A stretch of 64,000 bases of DNA from Pseudomonas sp. P8_229 (GCF_034008635.1 NZ_CP125378.1:2656001-2720000), one strand, 5' to 3'; positions 47,790 through 57,350 are shown, numbered from the stretch's first letter. Notes: a model not told the origin generated them from the sequence alone. Numbers and translations are program-made.

Positions 47790-50633
47790 ATGACGCGCAC
47801 CCATGAAATCCGCCCCGACCTGGACGAAGGCATCGACCGCAAGGTACTCAGCCAGTTGCGTGCGCGTTTTCTCAAACTCAATGAAGGCCGTCTCGGCCGT
47901 GCACTTGAAGGCTTGTCGAGCCGCCAGCAAGGCGTGCTGACCCTGCTGCCGCTGTTTTTCCACGTCAATCACCCGCTGCTGCCGGGTTATGTCTCGGGCA
48001 GCACGCCGGCCGGGCTGTCCAACTACGAGCCGGACGCCAACGTGCTTGCCGAAGCTCAGCGGCTGACCCGTTCGTTCTCCTACAAGCCACGCCACGGCAG
48101 CAATCCGCCACGGCCGATTCACGGGCTGTTCCTGATGGGCAGCCTTGGCACGCTGGCCCAGGCCGATCAGAGCGACATGGATGTGTGGGTCTGCCACGCG
48201 CCGGATCTCACCGACAGCGAACTGGCCGAGCTGCGCAAAAAATGTCAGTTGCTCGAAACCTGGGCCGCCAGTCAGGGTGCCGAGGCACATTTCTTTCTGA
48301 TCGATCCGGTGCGCTTCGTCAAAGGTGAGCGCGACACCCAGTTGAGTTCCGAGAACTGCGGCACCACCCAGCATTACCTGCTGCTCGATGAGTTTTACCG
48401 CACGGCGATCTGGCTGGCCGGACGCACGCCGATCTGGTGGCTGGTGCCGGTCTACGAAGAAGGCGCCTACAACCTCTACACCCACACCCTGATTTCCAAG
48501 CGCTTCATCCGCGCCGACGAAACCCTCGACCTCGGCCACCTGGCAACGATTCCGCCTGGCGAGTTCATCGGCGCCGGACTGTGGCAACTGTTCAAGGGCA
48601 TCGAGTCGCCCTACAAGTCGGTGCTCAAGCTGCTCCTGACCGAGGTCTACGCCAGCGAACACCCACAGGTGCAATGCCTGAGTCTGCGCTTCAAAAAAGC
48701 CGTGTTCGCCAATCAGCTGGATCTCGATGAGCTTGATCCGTACATGGTCGTGTACCGGCGCATCGAGGAATACCTCACTGCGCGCAACGAACCAGAGCGC
48801 CTGGAGCTGGTGCGCCGCGCGCTGTACCTGAAGGTCAACCGCAAGCTCACCGGCAACAGCCGCAGTCAGGGCTGGCAGCGTTCGCTGCTGGAGCGTCTGG
48901 CCAGCGAATGGCATTGGGACCAGCGCCAACTGGCGCTGCTCGACAGTCGCAGCCAATGGAAAGTCCGCCAGGTCAGCGCCGAACGCCGCGCGCTGGTCAA
49001 CGAGCTGAATTACAGCTATCGCTTCCTGACCCAGTTCGCCCGCACCGAACAGACCGTCAGCCTGATCAACAAGCGCGACCTGAACGTGCTTGGCCGCCGC
49101 CTGTACGCAGCGTTCGAGCGCAAGGCCGACAAGGTCGAGTTCATCAATCCCGGGATCGCCCCGGATCTGGCCGAAGACACCTTGACGCTGGTGCAGTCAC
49201 CGAACAAAAAGGAACCGGGGCAAACCCACTGGGGCCTGTACAACGGCAGCCTGACCGCGCTGGAGTGGGAGCATTTCGCGCCGATCAAGCGCAGCCGTGA
49301 GCTGCTCGAACTGCTCACCTGGTGCCATCGCAACGGCGTGATCGACAGCAGCACCCGTCTGGCCCTGCATCCGGGCACCAGCGACCTGAGCGAGTTCGAA
49401 CTGTTCAACCTGCTCGGCAGCCTGCAACAGTGCATCGCCCTGCCCTTGCCCACAGTCGCCGAAGAGCCATTGCTGCGCGCCGCCGTGCCGAGCGAAGTGC
49501 TGATGCTGGTCAACGTCGGCGTCGACCCGCTCAAGCATCACCGCGACCTGAACATCCTGATGACCACCGAGCGCACCGACTCGCTGAGTTACGCCGGGGT
49601 CCGGGAAAACCTCGTGCTGACCCTCGATCAGGTCACGCTCAACAGCTGGAACGAAGTTCTGGTCAACCGCTTTGACGGCCCCCATGCGTTGCTCGACTGC
49701 CTGCGCGACTACCTTAACAACCTGCCACGCGGCCCGCAGCAACCATCATTGAAGGTACGTTGCTTCTGCCACAACCGTGCGCAGTTCATTGCCCGCCGCG
49801 TCGAAGAGATCGTCGATACCGCGCAAAACCTGCTGCTCAGTGAGCTGAACCATCGCTATCTGATTCAGGTGCAACAGCACTATCACGTGCTGGAACTGGT
49901 GCCGGGACAGGTCAATCACGTTGCCCTCGCGACATTGCCGGCACTGCTTGATTACCTCGGCGAAGAACAGGCACGTTACAGCCCGCTGCACCTGGACCCG
50001 ATGGCACTGGAAGAACACGACCTGGCGCTGATCCTGCCGATGGGGCAGCCGGAATCGATTCAGGTGTTCTACCGGATTACCGAGCAACAGGCCGAGCTGT
50101 ACGTGCTGGATGAGTTCAACGCACTGTGGCAGCAGCGTCTGCCGTATCACGACGAGCAGAGCCTGCTGGTGCCGCTGCAACGCTTCCTGCAATCGATTCA
50201 GTACCGGCGTGAAGCGCTGTTGCCGATGGACGGCAGCCCGGCGATCAGTCTCGAGACTTTGTATTACCAGTTGTTGCCCTCAGGACCGGGACGCGCGCGC
50301 CGGGTCGAGGCACGGCCGGCGCCGCAGACCCCGGTCAACAAACCGTTCTACGACGTACAGGCGATCATCGGCAAGGCCGCACCGGCAGAGGTGCAGGTCA
50401 CCCTGTATTGCAATCAACGGGAATTCAGCGAGCTGGAACATGGCGACCAGCTGTTTCATGTGGTCGCCCGGGAGATCATCGAGCAGCGCCGCGAGACCGA
50501 GCGCTATCGCTGCTACATCACCGACCTGGACTTGTCGGGCCTGCTCGGTGATGGTCAGAGTTCAAGCAATTTGTATCTGCGCTACAAGGCCGACCTGGAG
50601 CGCGCCCTGAACGAGGCGCTCGAACAGGTCTGA
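47790..50633 (+). CDS. cyaA: Class I adenylate cyclase
   Basis: A 947-residue enzyme making cyclic AMP. The catalytic N-domain contains FLMGSLGTLAQADQSDMDVWV near residue 112, the conserved nucleotidyltransferase motif of class I cyclases, and residues after about 530 form the regulatory C-domain. Longer than E. coli CyaA (848) but normal for pseudomonads. Only a weak GAG before the ATG. It is followed after seven bases by the convergent rnk gene. Together with cyaY, lppL, dapF, DUF484, xerC and the HAD gene it retains the enterobacterial cyaA neighbourhood. Confidence 0.95.
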   Translation: MTRTHEIRPDLDEGIDRKVLSQLRARFLKLNEGRLGRALEGLSSRQQGVLTLLPLFFHVNHPLLPGYVSGSTPAGLSNYEPDANVLAEAQRLTRSFSYKPRHGSNPPRPIHGLFLMGSLGTLAQADQSDMDVWVCHAPDLTDSELAELRKKCQLLETWAASQGAEAHFFLIDPVRFVKGERDTQLSSENCGTTQHYLLLDEFYRTAIWLAGRTPIWWLVPVYEEGAYNLYTHTLISKRFIRADETLDLGHLATIPPGEFIGAGLWQLFKGIESPYKSVLKLLLTEVYASEHPQVQCLSLRFKKAVFANQLDLDELDPYMVVYRRIEEYLTARNEPERLELVRRALYLKVNRKLTGNSRSQGWQRSLLERLASEWHWDQRQLALLDSRSQWKVRQVSAERRALVNELNYSYRFLTQFARTEQTVSLINKRDLNVLGRRLYAAFERKADKVEFINPGIAPDLAEDTLTLVQSPNKKEPGQTHWGLYNGSLTALEWEHFAPIKRSRELLELLTWCHRNGVIDSSTRLALHPGTSDLSEFELFNLLGSLQQCIALPLPTVAEEPLLRAAVPSEVLMLVNVGVDPLKHHRDLNILMTTERTDSLSYAGVRENLVLTLDQVTLNSWNEVLVNRFDGPHALLDCLRDYLNNLPRGPQQPSLKVRCFCHNRAQFIARRVEEIVDTAQNLLLSELNHRYLIQVQQHYHVLELVPGQVNHVALATLPALLDYLGEEQARYSPLHLDPMALEEHDLALILPMGQPESIQVFYRITEQQAELYVLDEFNALWQQRLPYHDEQSLLVPLQRFLQSIQYRREALLPMDGSPAISLETLYYQLLPSGPGRARRVEARPAPQTPVNKPFYDVQAIIGKAAPAEVQVTLYCNQREFSELEHGDQLFHVVAREIIEQRRETERYRCYITDLDLSGLLGDGQSSSNLYLRYKADLERALNEALEQV

Positions 50634-50640
50634 GGCGGGG

Positions 50641-51060
50641 TTACTCGCGGAAATCACCGCCGTTGGCCGGCTGCGATTCGACTTCCAGCAACGTCAGTTT
50701 CAGGGTCTTGCCACCTGGGGCCGGCCAGTCGATGTGCTGACCGACCTTCAGGCCCAACAATGCGCTGCCGACCGGCGCCAGGATCGAGATCTTGCCTTCA
50801 TCGGCGTTGGCATCCTTGGGATACACCAGCGTCAGGTGGTAATCCTTGCCACTGCCCTCTTCGCGGCAATGCACACGGGAATTCATCGTCACGACATCGG
50901 CGGGCACCTCATCGTGGCCGACCACGGTGTCGGCGCGATCCAGCTCGGTTTGCAGCGCGATCACGCCCGGCGCAGCCTGGTCTTTCTCGTTCAGGTTGTC
51001 GATCAGGCGCTCCAGACGTTGCACGTCCAGACGGGTAAGGGTGATGGAAGGTGCGGTCAT
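50641..51060 (-). CDS. rnk: Rnk, nucleoside diphosphate kinase regulator
   Basis: A 139-residue protein of the GreA/Rnk family that binds RNA polymerase. A short N-terminal coiled coil (TLTRLDVQRLERLIDNL and DRADTVVGHDEVPADVV) and a C-terminal FKBP-like domain (VYPKDANADEGKISILAPVGSALLG) are visible. The start at 51058-51060 matches the family length. It has been linked to alginate and nucleotide pools. Converges with cyaA. Confidence 0.93.
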   Translation of the reverse strand: MTAPSITLTRLDVQRLERLIDNLNEKDQAAPGVIALQTELDRADTVVGHDEVPADVVTMNSRVHCREEGSGKDYHLTLVYPKDANADEGKISILAPVGSALLGLKVGQHIDWPAPGGKTLKLTLLEVESQPANGGDFRE

Positions 51061-51090
51061 GATCCGGGCAGACTCCTTTCTTCTGCACAC

Positions 51091-51127
51091 AAAAAAAGCA
51101 AAACCCCGCCAAAAAAGACGGGGTTTT
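51091..51127 (-). terminator. Intrinsic terminator after the cyaY-DUF1289 unit
   Basis: Stem AAAACCCCG / CGGGGTTTT, followed on the minus strand by GC and seven T. It lies 190 bases beyond the DUF1289 stop, separated by a dispersed repeat, and just upstream of rnk. Confidence 0.75.
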
Positions 51128-51215
51128 CACCGGGCCTCGATGGGTTGAGGCGTGTTCCGACACTATCACAGCTCAAAAAATATACAAGTCACCCACCCCG
51201 ACACCACGCAACCTC

Positions 51216-51309
51216 TGTGACGAGGGGATATATCCCCGATGGGTCGCGCAGCGGCCCCAGGCTTTTGAGTCTGCTGCGCAGTCTATCGGGGATAAATCCC
51301 CTCACCACA
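51216..51309. repeat. Long inverted repeat, GAGGGGAT family
   Basis: TGTGACGAGGGGATATATCC at the left and GGGGATAAATCCCCTCACC at the right, with an inner GATGGGTCGCGCAGCGGCCC. Same family as at 31509 and 56806. Confidence 0.75.
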
Positions 51310-51315
51310 ACATCC

Positions 51316-51531
51316 CTAGGCCAAGGATCTGCGGGCAGTAGCCTGGGCAACGATCACCCGCCGTCGCTCATCATCCGCCGAGCGCCATTCACGAATGTCT
51401 TCGACATGTCGCGCGCAGCCAAGGCAAACCTTCTGCTCATCCAGCCGGCACACGCCGGTGCACGGCGAAGGCACCGCCGGGCTGACGTTGCTGTAAAGCG
51501 GCTTGGGTGGGCGCGGGGCAACCTCGGTCAC
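51316..51531 (-). CDS. DUF1289 cysteine-rich small protein
   Basis: A 71-residue protein with the DUF1289 pattern SPCTGVCRLDEQKVCLGCAR: four cysteines likely to bind zinc or an iron-sulfur cluster. It starts with GTG (51529-51531), two bases after the cyaY stop, so it is the second gene of a cyaY unit. Placement beside the frataxin homologue suggests a role in iron-sulfur metabolism (inference). Confidence 0.82.
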   Translation of the reverse strand: MTEVAPRPPKPLYSNVSPAVPSPCTGVCRLDEQKVCLGCARHVEDIREWRSADDERRRVIVAQATARRSLA

Positions 51532-51533
51532 GA

Positions 51534-51860
51534 TCAGATCTCTTCGAAGTCCAGCTTGAGGTCCGCCTGATCCTGAACACAGCGAGCCAACACTTCACCG
51601 AGCAATTCTGCGGACTTCTCGCAGCTCCACTTGCCCGACTCTTCGTCGTAGTCAAAATGGAACCCACCGGAACGCGCCGCCAGCCACAGCTGACGCAGCG
51701 GCTCCTGGCGGCTGATGATCAGCTGGCTGCCGTTATCGAACTTGATGGTCATCATGCCGGCCGTGATCTCGATATCGTCGGCATGATCCTCCAGCAACTC
51801 TTCCAACGCCTGCTGGGTGGCATCGACCAGATCGTGGAAACGCGCTTCGGACAAACTCAT
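51534..51860 (-). CDS. cyaY: CyaY, bacterial frataxin
   Basis: A 108-residue frataxin homologue. MSLSEARFHDLVDATQQALE and the acidic helix EELLEDHADDIEI provide the iron-binding face; the sheet includes QLIISRQEPLRQLWLAARSG, the usual family core. CyaY modulates iron supply to IscS/IscU. Start ATG at 51858-51860 behind a GAGG site. Upstream the strand switches to the lppL-lysA-dapF operon. Confidence 0.93.
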   Translation of the reverse strand: MSLSEARFHDLVDATQQALEELLEDHADDIEITAGMMTIKFDNGSQLIISRQEPLRQLWLAARSGGFHFDYDEESGKWSCEKSAELLGEVLARCVQDQADLKLDFEEI

Positions 51861-52179
51861 TGTGGCAACCTCAAAAAAATGTCTGCTCAGGCTCAAGCGC
51901 CGCAAGATACGGACGCTGCCGGCCGATTGCAAAGGATAACGACCAAGGGCCGATTGGCCCATCCAACACCGAACCCTGTGGGAGCGAGCCTGCTCGCGAA
52001 AGCGGTGTATCAGGCAGCGAGCCTGTTGAACCTGCCGCCCTCTTCGCGAGCAGGCTCGCTCCCACGGGGATTTGTGCGCATCCGGACAAGCCCCGCCGGA
52101 CGGGAACCCCCTCGCATAGGCAAGCTGCCGGGTGGCCGGTATACTCCGGCGCAATTAACGCATTTTCAAGGATTTCGCC
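51861..52179. other. Intergenic region between cyaY and lppL
   Basis: A 319-base gap between divergent genes. It contains a REP doublet (51977-52065) and, on the right, the probable lppL leader; no further gene, hairpin or promoter could be assigned with confidence. Confidence 0.5.
51977..52065. repeat. REPIN-like pair, GAGCGAGCCTGCTCGCGA variant
   Basis: TGTGGGAGCGAGCCTGCTCG at the left and its inverted complement (TTCGCGAGCAGGCTCGCTCC) at the right, about 45 bases apart. Confidence 0.85.
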
Positions 52180-52353
52180 ATGAAGCGCCTGATCTCTTCC
52201 CTTGCTGCGCTCGTCGCGGTTGCCTGCCTCGTTTCGGCCTGTGGTCAAAAAGGCCCGCTGTACCTGCCGGATGACGATCAGGACCCGGCCGAGCAAGCCC
52301 AGTCTTCGCAAAAGCAGCCGTCCAAAGCTCACAAGCACGACGTTTACCAATAA
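52180..52353 (+). CDS. lppL: LppL lipoprotein, LptM (YifL) family
   Basis: A 57-residue lipoprotein. Signal peptide ends in LVSAC (Cys 21), followed at once by [12 protein letters not shown]. The CG-x-KGPLY-x-P motif is that of E. coli YifL, now named LptM, which helps LptD mature in the outer membrane. The remaining 30 residues are polar and Gln/Lys-rich. The location is the same as in E. coli (cyaY side, before dapF) with lysA inserted between. First gene of lppL-lysA-dapF; a nine-base gap to lysA. The LptM role is inferred from the motif and synteny. Confidence 0.88.
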   Translation: MKRLISSLAALVAVACLVSACGQKGPLYLPDDDQDPAEQAQSSQKQPSKAHKHDVYQ

Positions 52354-52362
52354 GGGATCGCC

Positions 52363-53610
52363 ATGGACGCTTTTAACTACCGTGGCGGGGAGCTGTTCGC
52401 GGAAGGTGTGGCGCTGTCCGCCATCGCCGACCGTTTCGGCACGCCCACCTATGTCTACTCGCGCGCGCACATCGAAGCTCAGTATCTGGCCTACGCCGAT
52501 GCCTTGGCCGGCATGCCTCACCTGGTCTGCTATGCGGTCAAGGCCAACTCCAACCTCGGCGTGCTGAATGTCCTGGCCCGTCTCGGCGCCGGTTTCGACA
52601 TCGTGTCCCGTGGCGAGCTGGAACGTGTGCTGGCCGCTGGCGGCGGCGCCGACAAGATCGTGTTCTCCGGCGTCGGCAAGACCCGTGACGACATGCGTCG
52701 CGCGCTGGAAGTCGGCGTGCACTGCTTCAACGTCGAATCCACCGACGAGCTGGAGCGCCTGCAAGTGGTCGCCGCCGAGCTGGGCGTTCGTGCGCCGATC
52801 TCGCTGCGCGTGAACCCGGACGTCGACGCCGGCACCCATCCGTACATTTCCACCGGTCTCAAAGAGAACAAGTTCGGCATCGCCATTGCCGACGCCGAAG
52901 ACGTGTACGTGCGTGCCGCGCACCTGCCGAACCTGGAAGTGATCGGCGTCGACTGCCACATCGGCTCGCAACTGACCACCCTGCCGCCGTTCCTCGATGC
53001 CCTCGACCGCCTGCTGGATCTGGTCGACCGCCTCGGCGATTGCGGCATCCACCTGCGCCACATCGATCTCGGTGGTGGCCTGGGCGTGCGTTATCGCGAT
53101 GAAGAGCCGCCACTGGCCGGCGACTACGTCAAGGCTGTGCGCGAGCGTCTGAACGGGCGTGATCTGGCGCTGGTGTTCGAACCGGGCCGCTTCATCGTCG
53201 CCAACGCCGGTGTGCTGCTGACTCAGGTCGAGTACCTCAAGCACACCGAACACAAGGATTTCGCCATCGTCGACGCGGCGATGAACGACCTGATCCGTCC
53301 GGCGCTCTATCAGGCCTGGATGGATGTCACCGCAGTCAAACCGCGCGACACCGCAGCGCGCCCGTACGACGTGGTTGGCCCGATCTGCGAAACCGGTGAT
53401 TTCCTGGCCAAGGACCGTGAACTGGCTCTGGAAGAAGGCGATCTGTTGGCCGTGCATTCGGCCGGTGCCTACGGTTTCGTCATGAGTTCCAACTACAACA
53501 CTCGTGGCCGTGCCGCTGAAGTGTTGGTAGACGGTGATCAGGTATTTGAAGTGCGCCGCCGCGAAACCGTGGCCGAGCTGTTTGCCGGCGAAAGCCTGCT
53601 GCCGGAGTAA
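52363..53610 (+). CDS. lysA: Diaminopimelate decarboxylase
   Basis: A 415-residue PLP enzyme catalysing the last step of lysine synthesis. PLP lysine K60 in CYAVKANSN; residues for phosphate binding in HIGSQLT and GGGLGVRY; the C-terminal barrel contains the substrate motif ICETGDFLAKDREL. Ribosome site AAGGGA. It lies between lppL and dapF in one operon with dapF, which makes its substrate meso-diaminopimelate. Confidence 0.96.
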   Translation: MDAFNYRGGELFAEGVALSAIADRFGTPTYVYSRAHIEAQYLAYADALAGMPHLVCYAVKANSNLGVLNVLARLGAGFDIVSRGELERVLAAGGGADKIVFSGVGKTRDDMRRALEVGVHCFNVESTDELERLQVVAAELGVRAPISLRVNPDVDAGTHPYISTGLKENKFGIAIADAEDVYVRAAHLPNLEVIGVDCHIGSQLTTLPPFLDALDRLLDLVDRLGDCGIHLRHIDLGGGLGVRYRDEEPPLAGDYVKAVRERLNGRDLALVFEPGRFIVANAGVLLTQVEYLKHTEHKDFAIVDAAMNDLIRPALYQAWMDVTAVKPRDTAARPYDVVGPICETGDFLAKDRELALEEGDLLAVHSAGAYGFVMSSNYNTRGRAAEVLVDGDQVFEVRRRETVAELFAGESLLPE

Positions 53611-53613
53611 CCC

Positions 53614-54444
53614 ATGCTGCTGCGTTTTACTAAAATGCACGGCTTGGGCAATGACTTCATGGTTCTCGACCTGGTCAGCCAGCACGCGCATATTCAGCCC
53701 AAGCACGCCAAGCAATGGGGCGACCGGCACACCGGTATCGGTTTCGACCAGTTGCTGATCGTCGAAGCGCCAAGCAACCCGGACGTGGATTTTCGTTATC
53801 GGATCTTCAATTCCGATGGCTCGGAAGTCGAGCAGTGCGGCAACGGTGCGCGCTGCTTCGCACGCTTTGTGCTCGACAAGCGCCTGACCGCCAAACGGCA
53901 GATCCGCGTCGAGACCAAGGGCGGCATCATCGAGCTGGACGTGCGTAACGACGGCCAGATCGGCGTCAATATGGGCGCCCCGCGCCTGGTGCCGGCGGAC
54001 ATTCCGTTCGAAGCACCAGCGCAGGCTTCCAGCTACCAGCTGGAAGTCGACGGCACCACGGTCGAACTGGCCGCCGTGTCGATGGGCAACCCACACGCCG
54101 TGCTGCGCGTGCAGGACATCAACAACGCACCGGTACATGAACTGGGGCCGAAAATCGAACACCATCCGCGCTTCCCGGCGCGGGTCAATGTCGGTTTCAT
54201 CCAGGTCATCGACCGTAACCGCGCGCAACTGCGCGTGTGGGAGCGCGGCGCCGGGGAAACCCAGGCCTGCGGCACCGGCGCCTGCGCCGCGGCTGTCGCG
54301 GCAATCAGCCAGGGGTGGATGGATTCGCCGCTGTTGATCGACCTGCCCGGCGGGCGTCTGTCCATTGAATGGGCAGGCCCTGGCCAACCGGTGCTGATGA
54401 CCGGTCCGGCAGTGCGTGTATACGAAGGACAAGTGCGTCTTTGA
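53614..54444 (+). CDS. dapF: Diaminopimelate epimerase
   Basis: A 276-residue cofactor-free racemase converting LL- to meso-diaminopimelate for lysine and peptidoglycan. The two catalytic cysteines are C75 (QCGNGAR) and C219 (ACGTGACA). [15 protein letters not shown] is the standard opening. Three bases after lysA; 13 bases before the DUF484 gene. Confidence 0.97.
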   Translation: MLLRFTKMHGLGNDFMVLDLVSQHAHIQPKHAKQWGDRHTGIGFDQLLIVEAPSNPDVDFRYRIFNSDGSEVEQCGNGARCFARFVLDKRLTAKRQIRVETKGGIIELDVRNDGQIGVNMGAPRLVPADIPFEAPAQASSYQLEVDGTTVELAAVSMGNPHAVLRVQDINNAPVHELGPKIEHHPRFPARVNVGFIQVIDRNRAQLRVWERGAGETQACGTGACAAAVAAISQGWMDSPLLIDLPGGRLSIEWAGPGQPVLMTGPAVRVYEGQVRL

Positions 54445-54457
54445 GTGAGCAGAAACC

Positions 54458-55183
54458 ATGACCGATAAGCCTCAGGTACCCGCCCGACAGTCCGACGAAT
54501 CAGCGTCCGAGAGCCTGGAGGCGGCAGCGGTTGCCGCGTACCTGGAGGCTCATCCGGACTTCTTCGTCGAGCACGAAGAACTGCTGCCCGCCCTGCGCAT
54601 TCCTCATCAACGCGGCGACACCGTGTCGCTGGTCGAACGACAGATGACTATCCTGCGCGACCGCAATATCGAGATGCGCCACCGCCTCTCGCAGTTGATG
54701 GACGTGGCCCGCGATAATGATCGCCTGTTCGACAAGACCCGCCGCCTGATCCTGGCGCTGATGGACGCCGCCAGCCTCGAAGACGTGGTGATCAGCGTCG
54801 AAGACAGCCTGCGCCAGGACTTCCAGGTGCCTTTTGTCAGCCTGATCCTGCTCGGCGACAACCCGGCACCGGTCGGCCGCTGGGTGACTCACGCCGACGC
54901 GCAAACCGCTATCGGCGGCTTGCTCACCGAAGGCAAAAGCGTCAGCGGCACGCTGCGTGAACATGAGCTGGACTTCCTGTTCGGCGAAGAGCAGCGCAAG
55001 CAGATCGGTTCCACCGCAGTGGTCGCCGTCAGCCATCAAGGCATCCACGGCATTCTGGCGATCGCCAGCCGCGATCCGCAGCACTACAAGAGTTCGGTCG
55101 GCACGCTGTTCCTCAGCTACATCGCCGAAGTCATGGGCCGCGTGCTGCCACGGGTCAACAGCTCCCTGCGCTCGGTACGCTGA
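54458..55183 (+). CDS. DUF484 (YigA-like) protein
   Basis: A 241-residue cytoplasmic protein. Residues about 25-50 carry the DUF484 motif [25 protein letters not shown], followed by a helical linker and a GAF-like domain (about 80-235; [14 protein letters not shown]). The family accompanies xerC in gammaproteobacteria; no function is proven. Its gene precedes xerC by two bases. Confidence 0.9.
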   Translation: MTDKPQVPARQSDESASESLEAAAVAAYLEAHPDFFVEHEELLPALRIPHQRGDTVSLVERQMTILRDRNIEMRHRLSQLMDVARDNDRLFDKTRRLILALMDAASLEDVVISVEDSLRQDFQVPFVSLILLGDNPAPVGRWVTHADAQTAIGGLLTEGKSVSGTLREHELDFLFGEEQRKQIGSTAVVAVSHQGIHGILAIASRDPQHYKSSVGTLFLSYIAEVMGRVLPRVNSSLRSVR

Positions 55184-55185
55184 GC

Positions 55186-56082
55186 ATGGAACGACAACTG
55201 GACGCTTACTGCGAACACCTGCGCAGTGAGCGACAGGTGTCGCCGCACACCCTTTCGGCCTACCGCCGCGACCTCGATAAAGTCCTCGGCTGGTGCCTCA
55301 AACAGAACATCGACAGTTGGGCCGCGCTGGACATCCAGCGCCTGCGCAGCCTGATCGCCCGTCTGCATGCGCAGGGTCAGTCTTCGCGCAGCCTGGCCCG
55401 ATTGCTCTCGGCGGTGCGCGGGCTCTATCACTACCTCAATCGCGAAGGCCTGTGCGACCACGACCCGGCCACTGGCCTGGCGCCGCCGAAAGGCGAACGT
55501 CGCCTGCCGAAAACCCTCGACACCGACCGTGCATTGCAACTGCTTGAAGGTGCGGTCGAGGACGACTTTCTGGCGCGGCGTGATCAGGCCATTCTGGAGC
55601 TGTTCTACTCCTCGGGCCTGCGTCTTTCCGAGCTGACCGGGCTCAACCTCGATCAGCTCGACCTTGCTGACGGCATGGTCCAGGTGCTCGGCAAGGGCAG
55701 CAAGACCCGACTGTTGCCGGTAGGCAAAAAGGCCCGCGAAGCGATCGAGCAATGGTTGCCGCTGCGCGCCATGACCAACCCGGCGGACGACGCCGTGTTC
55801 GTCAGCCAGCAAGGTCGGCGCCTCGGCCCGCGAGCGATTCAGGTGCGGGTGAAACTGGCCGGCGAACGCGAGCTTGGGCAAAACCTGCACCCGCACATGC
55901 TGCGGCATTCTTTCGCCAGCCACTTGCTGGAATCCTCGCAGGACCTGCGCGCGGTGCAGGAACTGCTCGGCCACTCGGACATCAAGACCACGCAGATCTA
56001 CACCCACCTGGACTTCCAGCACCTGGCGGCGGTCTACGACAGCGCCCACCCACGGGCCAAACGCAGCAAAGGCGACGATTAA
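55186..56082 (+). CDS. xerC: Tyrosine recombinase XerC
   Basis: A 298-residue site-specific recombinase that with XerD resolves chromosome dimers at dif. N-terminal SAM-like domain to about 90; catalytic residues are visible in order: Arg in SSGLRLSEL, Lys in [11 protein letters not shown], HxxR in [12 protein letters not shown], His in LLGHSD, Tyr in QIYTHLD. In P. aeruginosa the gene is named sss for its role in root colonisation. Its stop shares one base with the next start (TAATG). Confidence 0.96.
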   Translation: MERQLDAYCEHLRSERQVSPHTLSAYRRDLDKVLGWCLKQNIDSWAALDIQRLRSLIARLHAQGQSSRSLARLLSAVRGLYHYLNREGLCDHDPATGLAPPKGERRLPKTLDTDRALQLLEGAVEDDFLARRDQAILELFYSSGLRLSELTGLNLDQLDLADGMVQVLGKGSKTRLLPVGKKAREAIEQWLPLRAMTNPADDAVFVSQQGRRLGPRAIQVRVKLAGERELGQNLHPHMLRHSFASHLLESSQDLRAVQELLGHSDIKTTQIYTHLDFQHLAAVYDSAHPRAKRSKGDD

Positions 56083-56789
56083 TGAACATCCAGTTGATCA
56101 CCTTCGACCTCGACGACACCCTGTGGGACACCGCCCCGGTGATCGTCAGCGCCGAAGCGATATTGCGCGAATGGCTGAGCGAACATGCGCCGAACCTGGG
56201 CGCGGTGCCGGTGGAGCATTTGTGGGCAATTCGCGAGCGGGTGCTGGCCAGTGAACCAGGCCTCAAGCACCGCATCAGCGCATTGCGTCGGCGGGTGCTG
56301 TTCCACGCATTGGAGGAGGCCGGGTACGCCCACCGCGAAGCCTCGGATCTGGCGGACAAGAGCTTTGAAGTGTTTCTGCATGCACGGCACCAGATCGAGG
56401 TGTTCCCCGAGGTCGAGCCGGTGCTGGAGATTCTCGCCAATCATTACTCGCTTGGCGTAGTCACCAATGGCAATGCCGATGTGCGTCGATTGGGCCTGGC
56501 GGATTACTTCAAGTTTGCGTTGTGCGCGGAAGATATCGGCATCGCCAAACCGGATGCGCGACTGTTTCATGAAGCCTTGCAGCGCGGTGGCGCCACGGCC
56601 GAAACCGCCGTGCATATCGGTGATCATCCGGGTGATGACATTGCCGGGGCGCAGCAGGCCGGGTTGCGGGCGATCTGGTTCAACCCGGCGGGTAAGGTCT
56701 GGGAAGCGGATCGTTTGCCGGATGCCGAAATCCGCAGCCTGAGCGATTTGCCGGCGGTGCTTGCGCGCTGGAATGCCACTTCCGCCTGA
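56082..56789 (+). CDS. HAD-superfamily hydrolase, YigB-like
   Basis: A 235-residue phosphatase. Motif I LITFDLDDTLWDT (5-17), motif II VVTNGN, motif III with K in GIAKPDARLF, motif IV GDHPGDDIAGA. YigB of E. coli dephosphorylates FMN-type and sugar phosphates; the substrate here is untested. Start overlaps the xerC stop by one base. Ends near a dispersed repeat and a terminator. Confidence 0.92.
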   Translation: MNIQLITFDLDDTLWDTAPVIVSAEAILREWLSEHAPNLGAVPVEHLWAIRERVLASEPGLKHRISALRRRVLFHALEEAGYAHREASDLADKSFEVFLHARHQIEVFPEVEPVLEILANHYSLGVVTNGNADVRRLGLADYFKFALCAEDIGIAKPDARLFHEALQRGGATAETAVHIGDHPGDDIAGAQQAGLRAIWFNPAGKVWEADRLPDAEIRSLSDLPAVLARWNATSA

Positions 56790-56805
56790 CACAAAACCGC
56801 CTTTT

Positions 56806-56938
56806 TGTGGCGAGGGGATTTATCCCCGATGGGCTGCGAAGCGGCCCCAGATGCAGCAAACCCGAAAGTCCTGACACTCCACGCAATCTGACTTCACGGC
56901 TGCTGCGCAACCGATCGGGGATAAATCCCCTCGCCACA
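56806..56938. repeat. Long inverted repeat, GAGGGGAT family, extended loop
   Basis: Arms TTGTGGCGAGGGGATTTATC and GATAAATCCCCTCGCCACA, with GGGCTGCGAAGCGGCCCC next to the left arm. The loop is about 30 bases longer than in the copies at 31509 and 51216. Confidence 0.8.
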
Positions 56939-56974
56939 GTGACCGCAGCGGGTCGTGCATTTTCTAAAGGCATG

Positions 56975-57003
56975 AAAAAGCCCGCAGCGACGGCGGGCTT
57001 TTT
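56975..57003. terminator. Bidirectional terminator between the HAD gene and sutA
   Basis: Stem AAGCCCGC / GCGGGCTT with seven-base loop AGCGACG, flanked by A-run and T-run. Lies 20 bases beyond the sutA stop. Confidence 0.85.
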
Positions 57004-57023
57004 CAGCAAGCAAGCGGCACGCC

Positions 57024-57350
57024 TCAGATAGGGCGGCTGCCGTACTTGTTGTCCGGCTTCTTCGGAGGATCGGCGACCACATTGGCCTCCACTTCCTGCA
57101 CTTTTCCGCCGCGCGACAAGAACTCTTCCATGGCCTTGGCCAGGGCGTCGCGTTCCTTGTTCTTGGCTTCAATGCTCGGCAACTCGTCTACCGACACCGC
57201 AGCCTTGGCTTTGCCTTTGGCAGCCGGGGCCGGCGTATCGTCACCGCCATCGTCGTCAGCAACGTCTTCCGCTGCTGCTTCCAAGCCTTCCTCGGCCTCG
57301 TCTTCGTCGCCTACTTCGAGGTCGTCGTTTTCCAGATCATCGTCGCTCAT
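57024..57350 (-). CDS. sutA: SutA, RNA-polymerase-binding regulator
   Basis: A 108-residue protein: the first half is extremely acidic (runs such as EVGDEDEAEEGLEAAAEDVA), the second half carries a short amphipathic helix (ELPSIEAKNKERDALAKAME) and a Lys/Pro-rich tail. This matches SutA (PA14_69770), an RNA polymerase-binding factor that boosts ribosomal and housekeeping transcription in slow-growing Pseudomonas. No other fold. It occurs at the same place, after xerC and its downstream gene, in pseudomonads. Confidence 0.88.
   Translation of the reverse strand: MSDDDLENDDLEVGDEDEAEEGLEAAAEDVADDDGGDDTPAPAAKGKAKAAVSVDELPSIEAKNKERDALAKAMEEFLSRGGKVQEVEANVVADPPKKPDNKYGSRPI

Noticed and set aside
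51871..54459. 862-codon open frame on the minus strand opposite lysA and dapF
   Set aside because: It is the antisense shadow of two well-supported genes; composition (His/Gln/Val-rich) is typical of high-GC antisense frames and no domain is recognisable.
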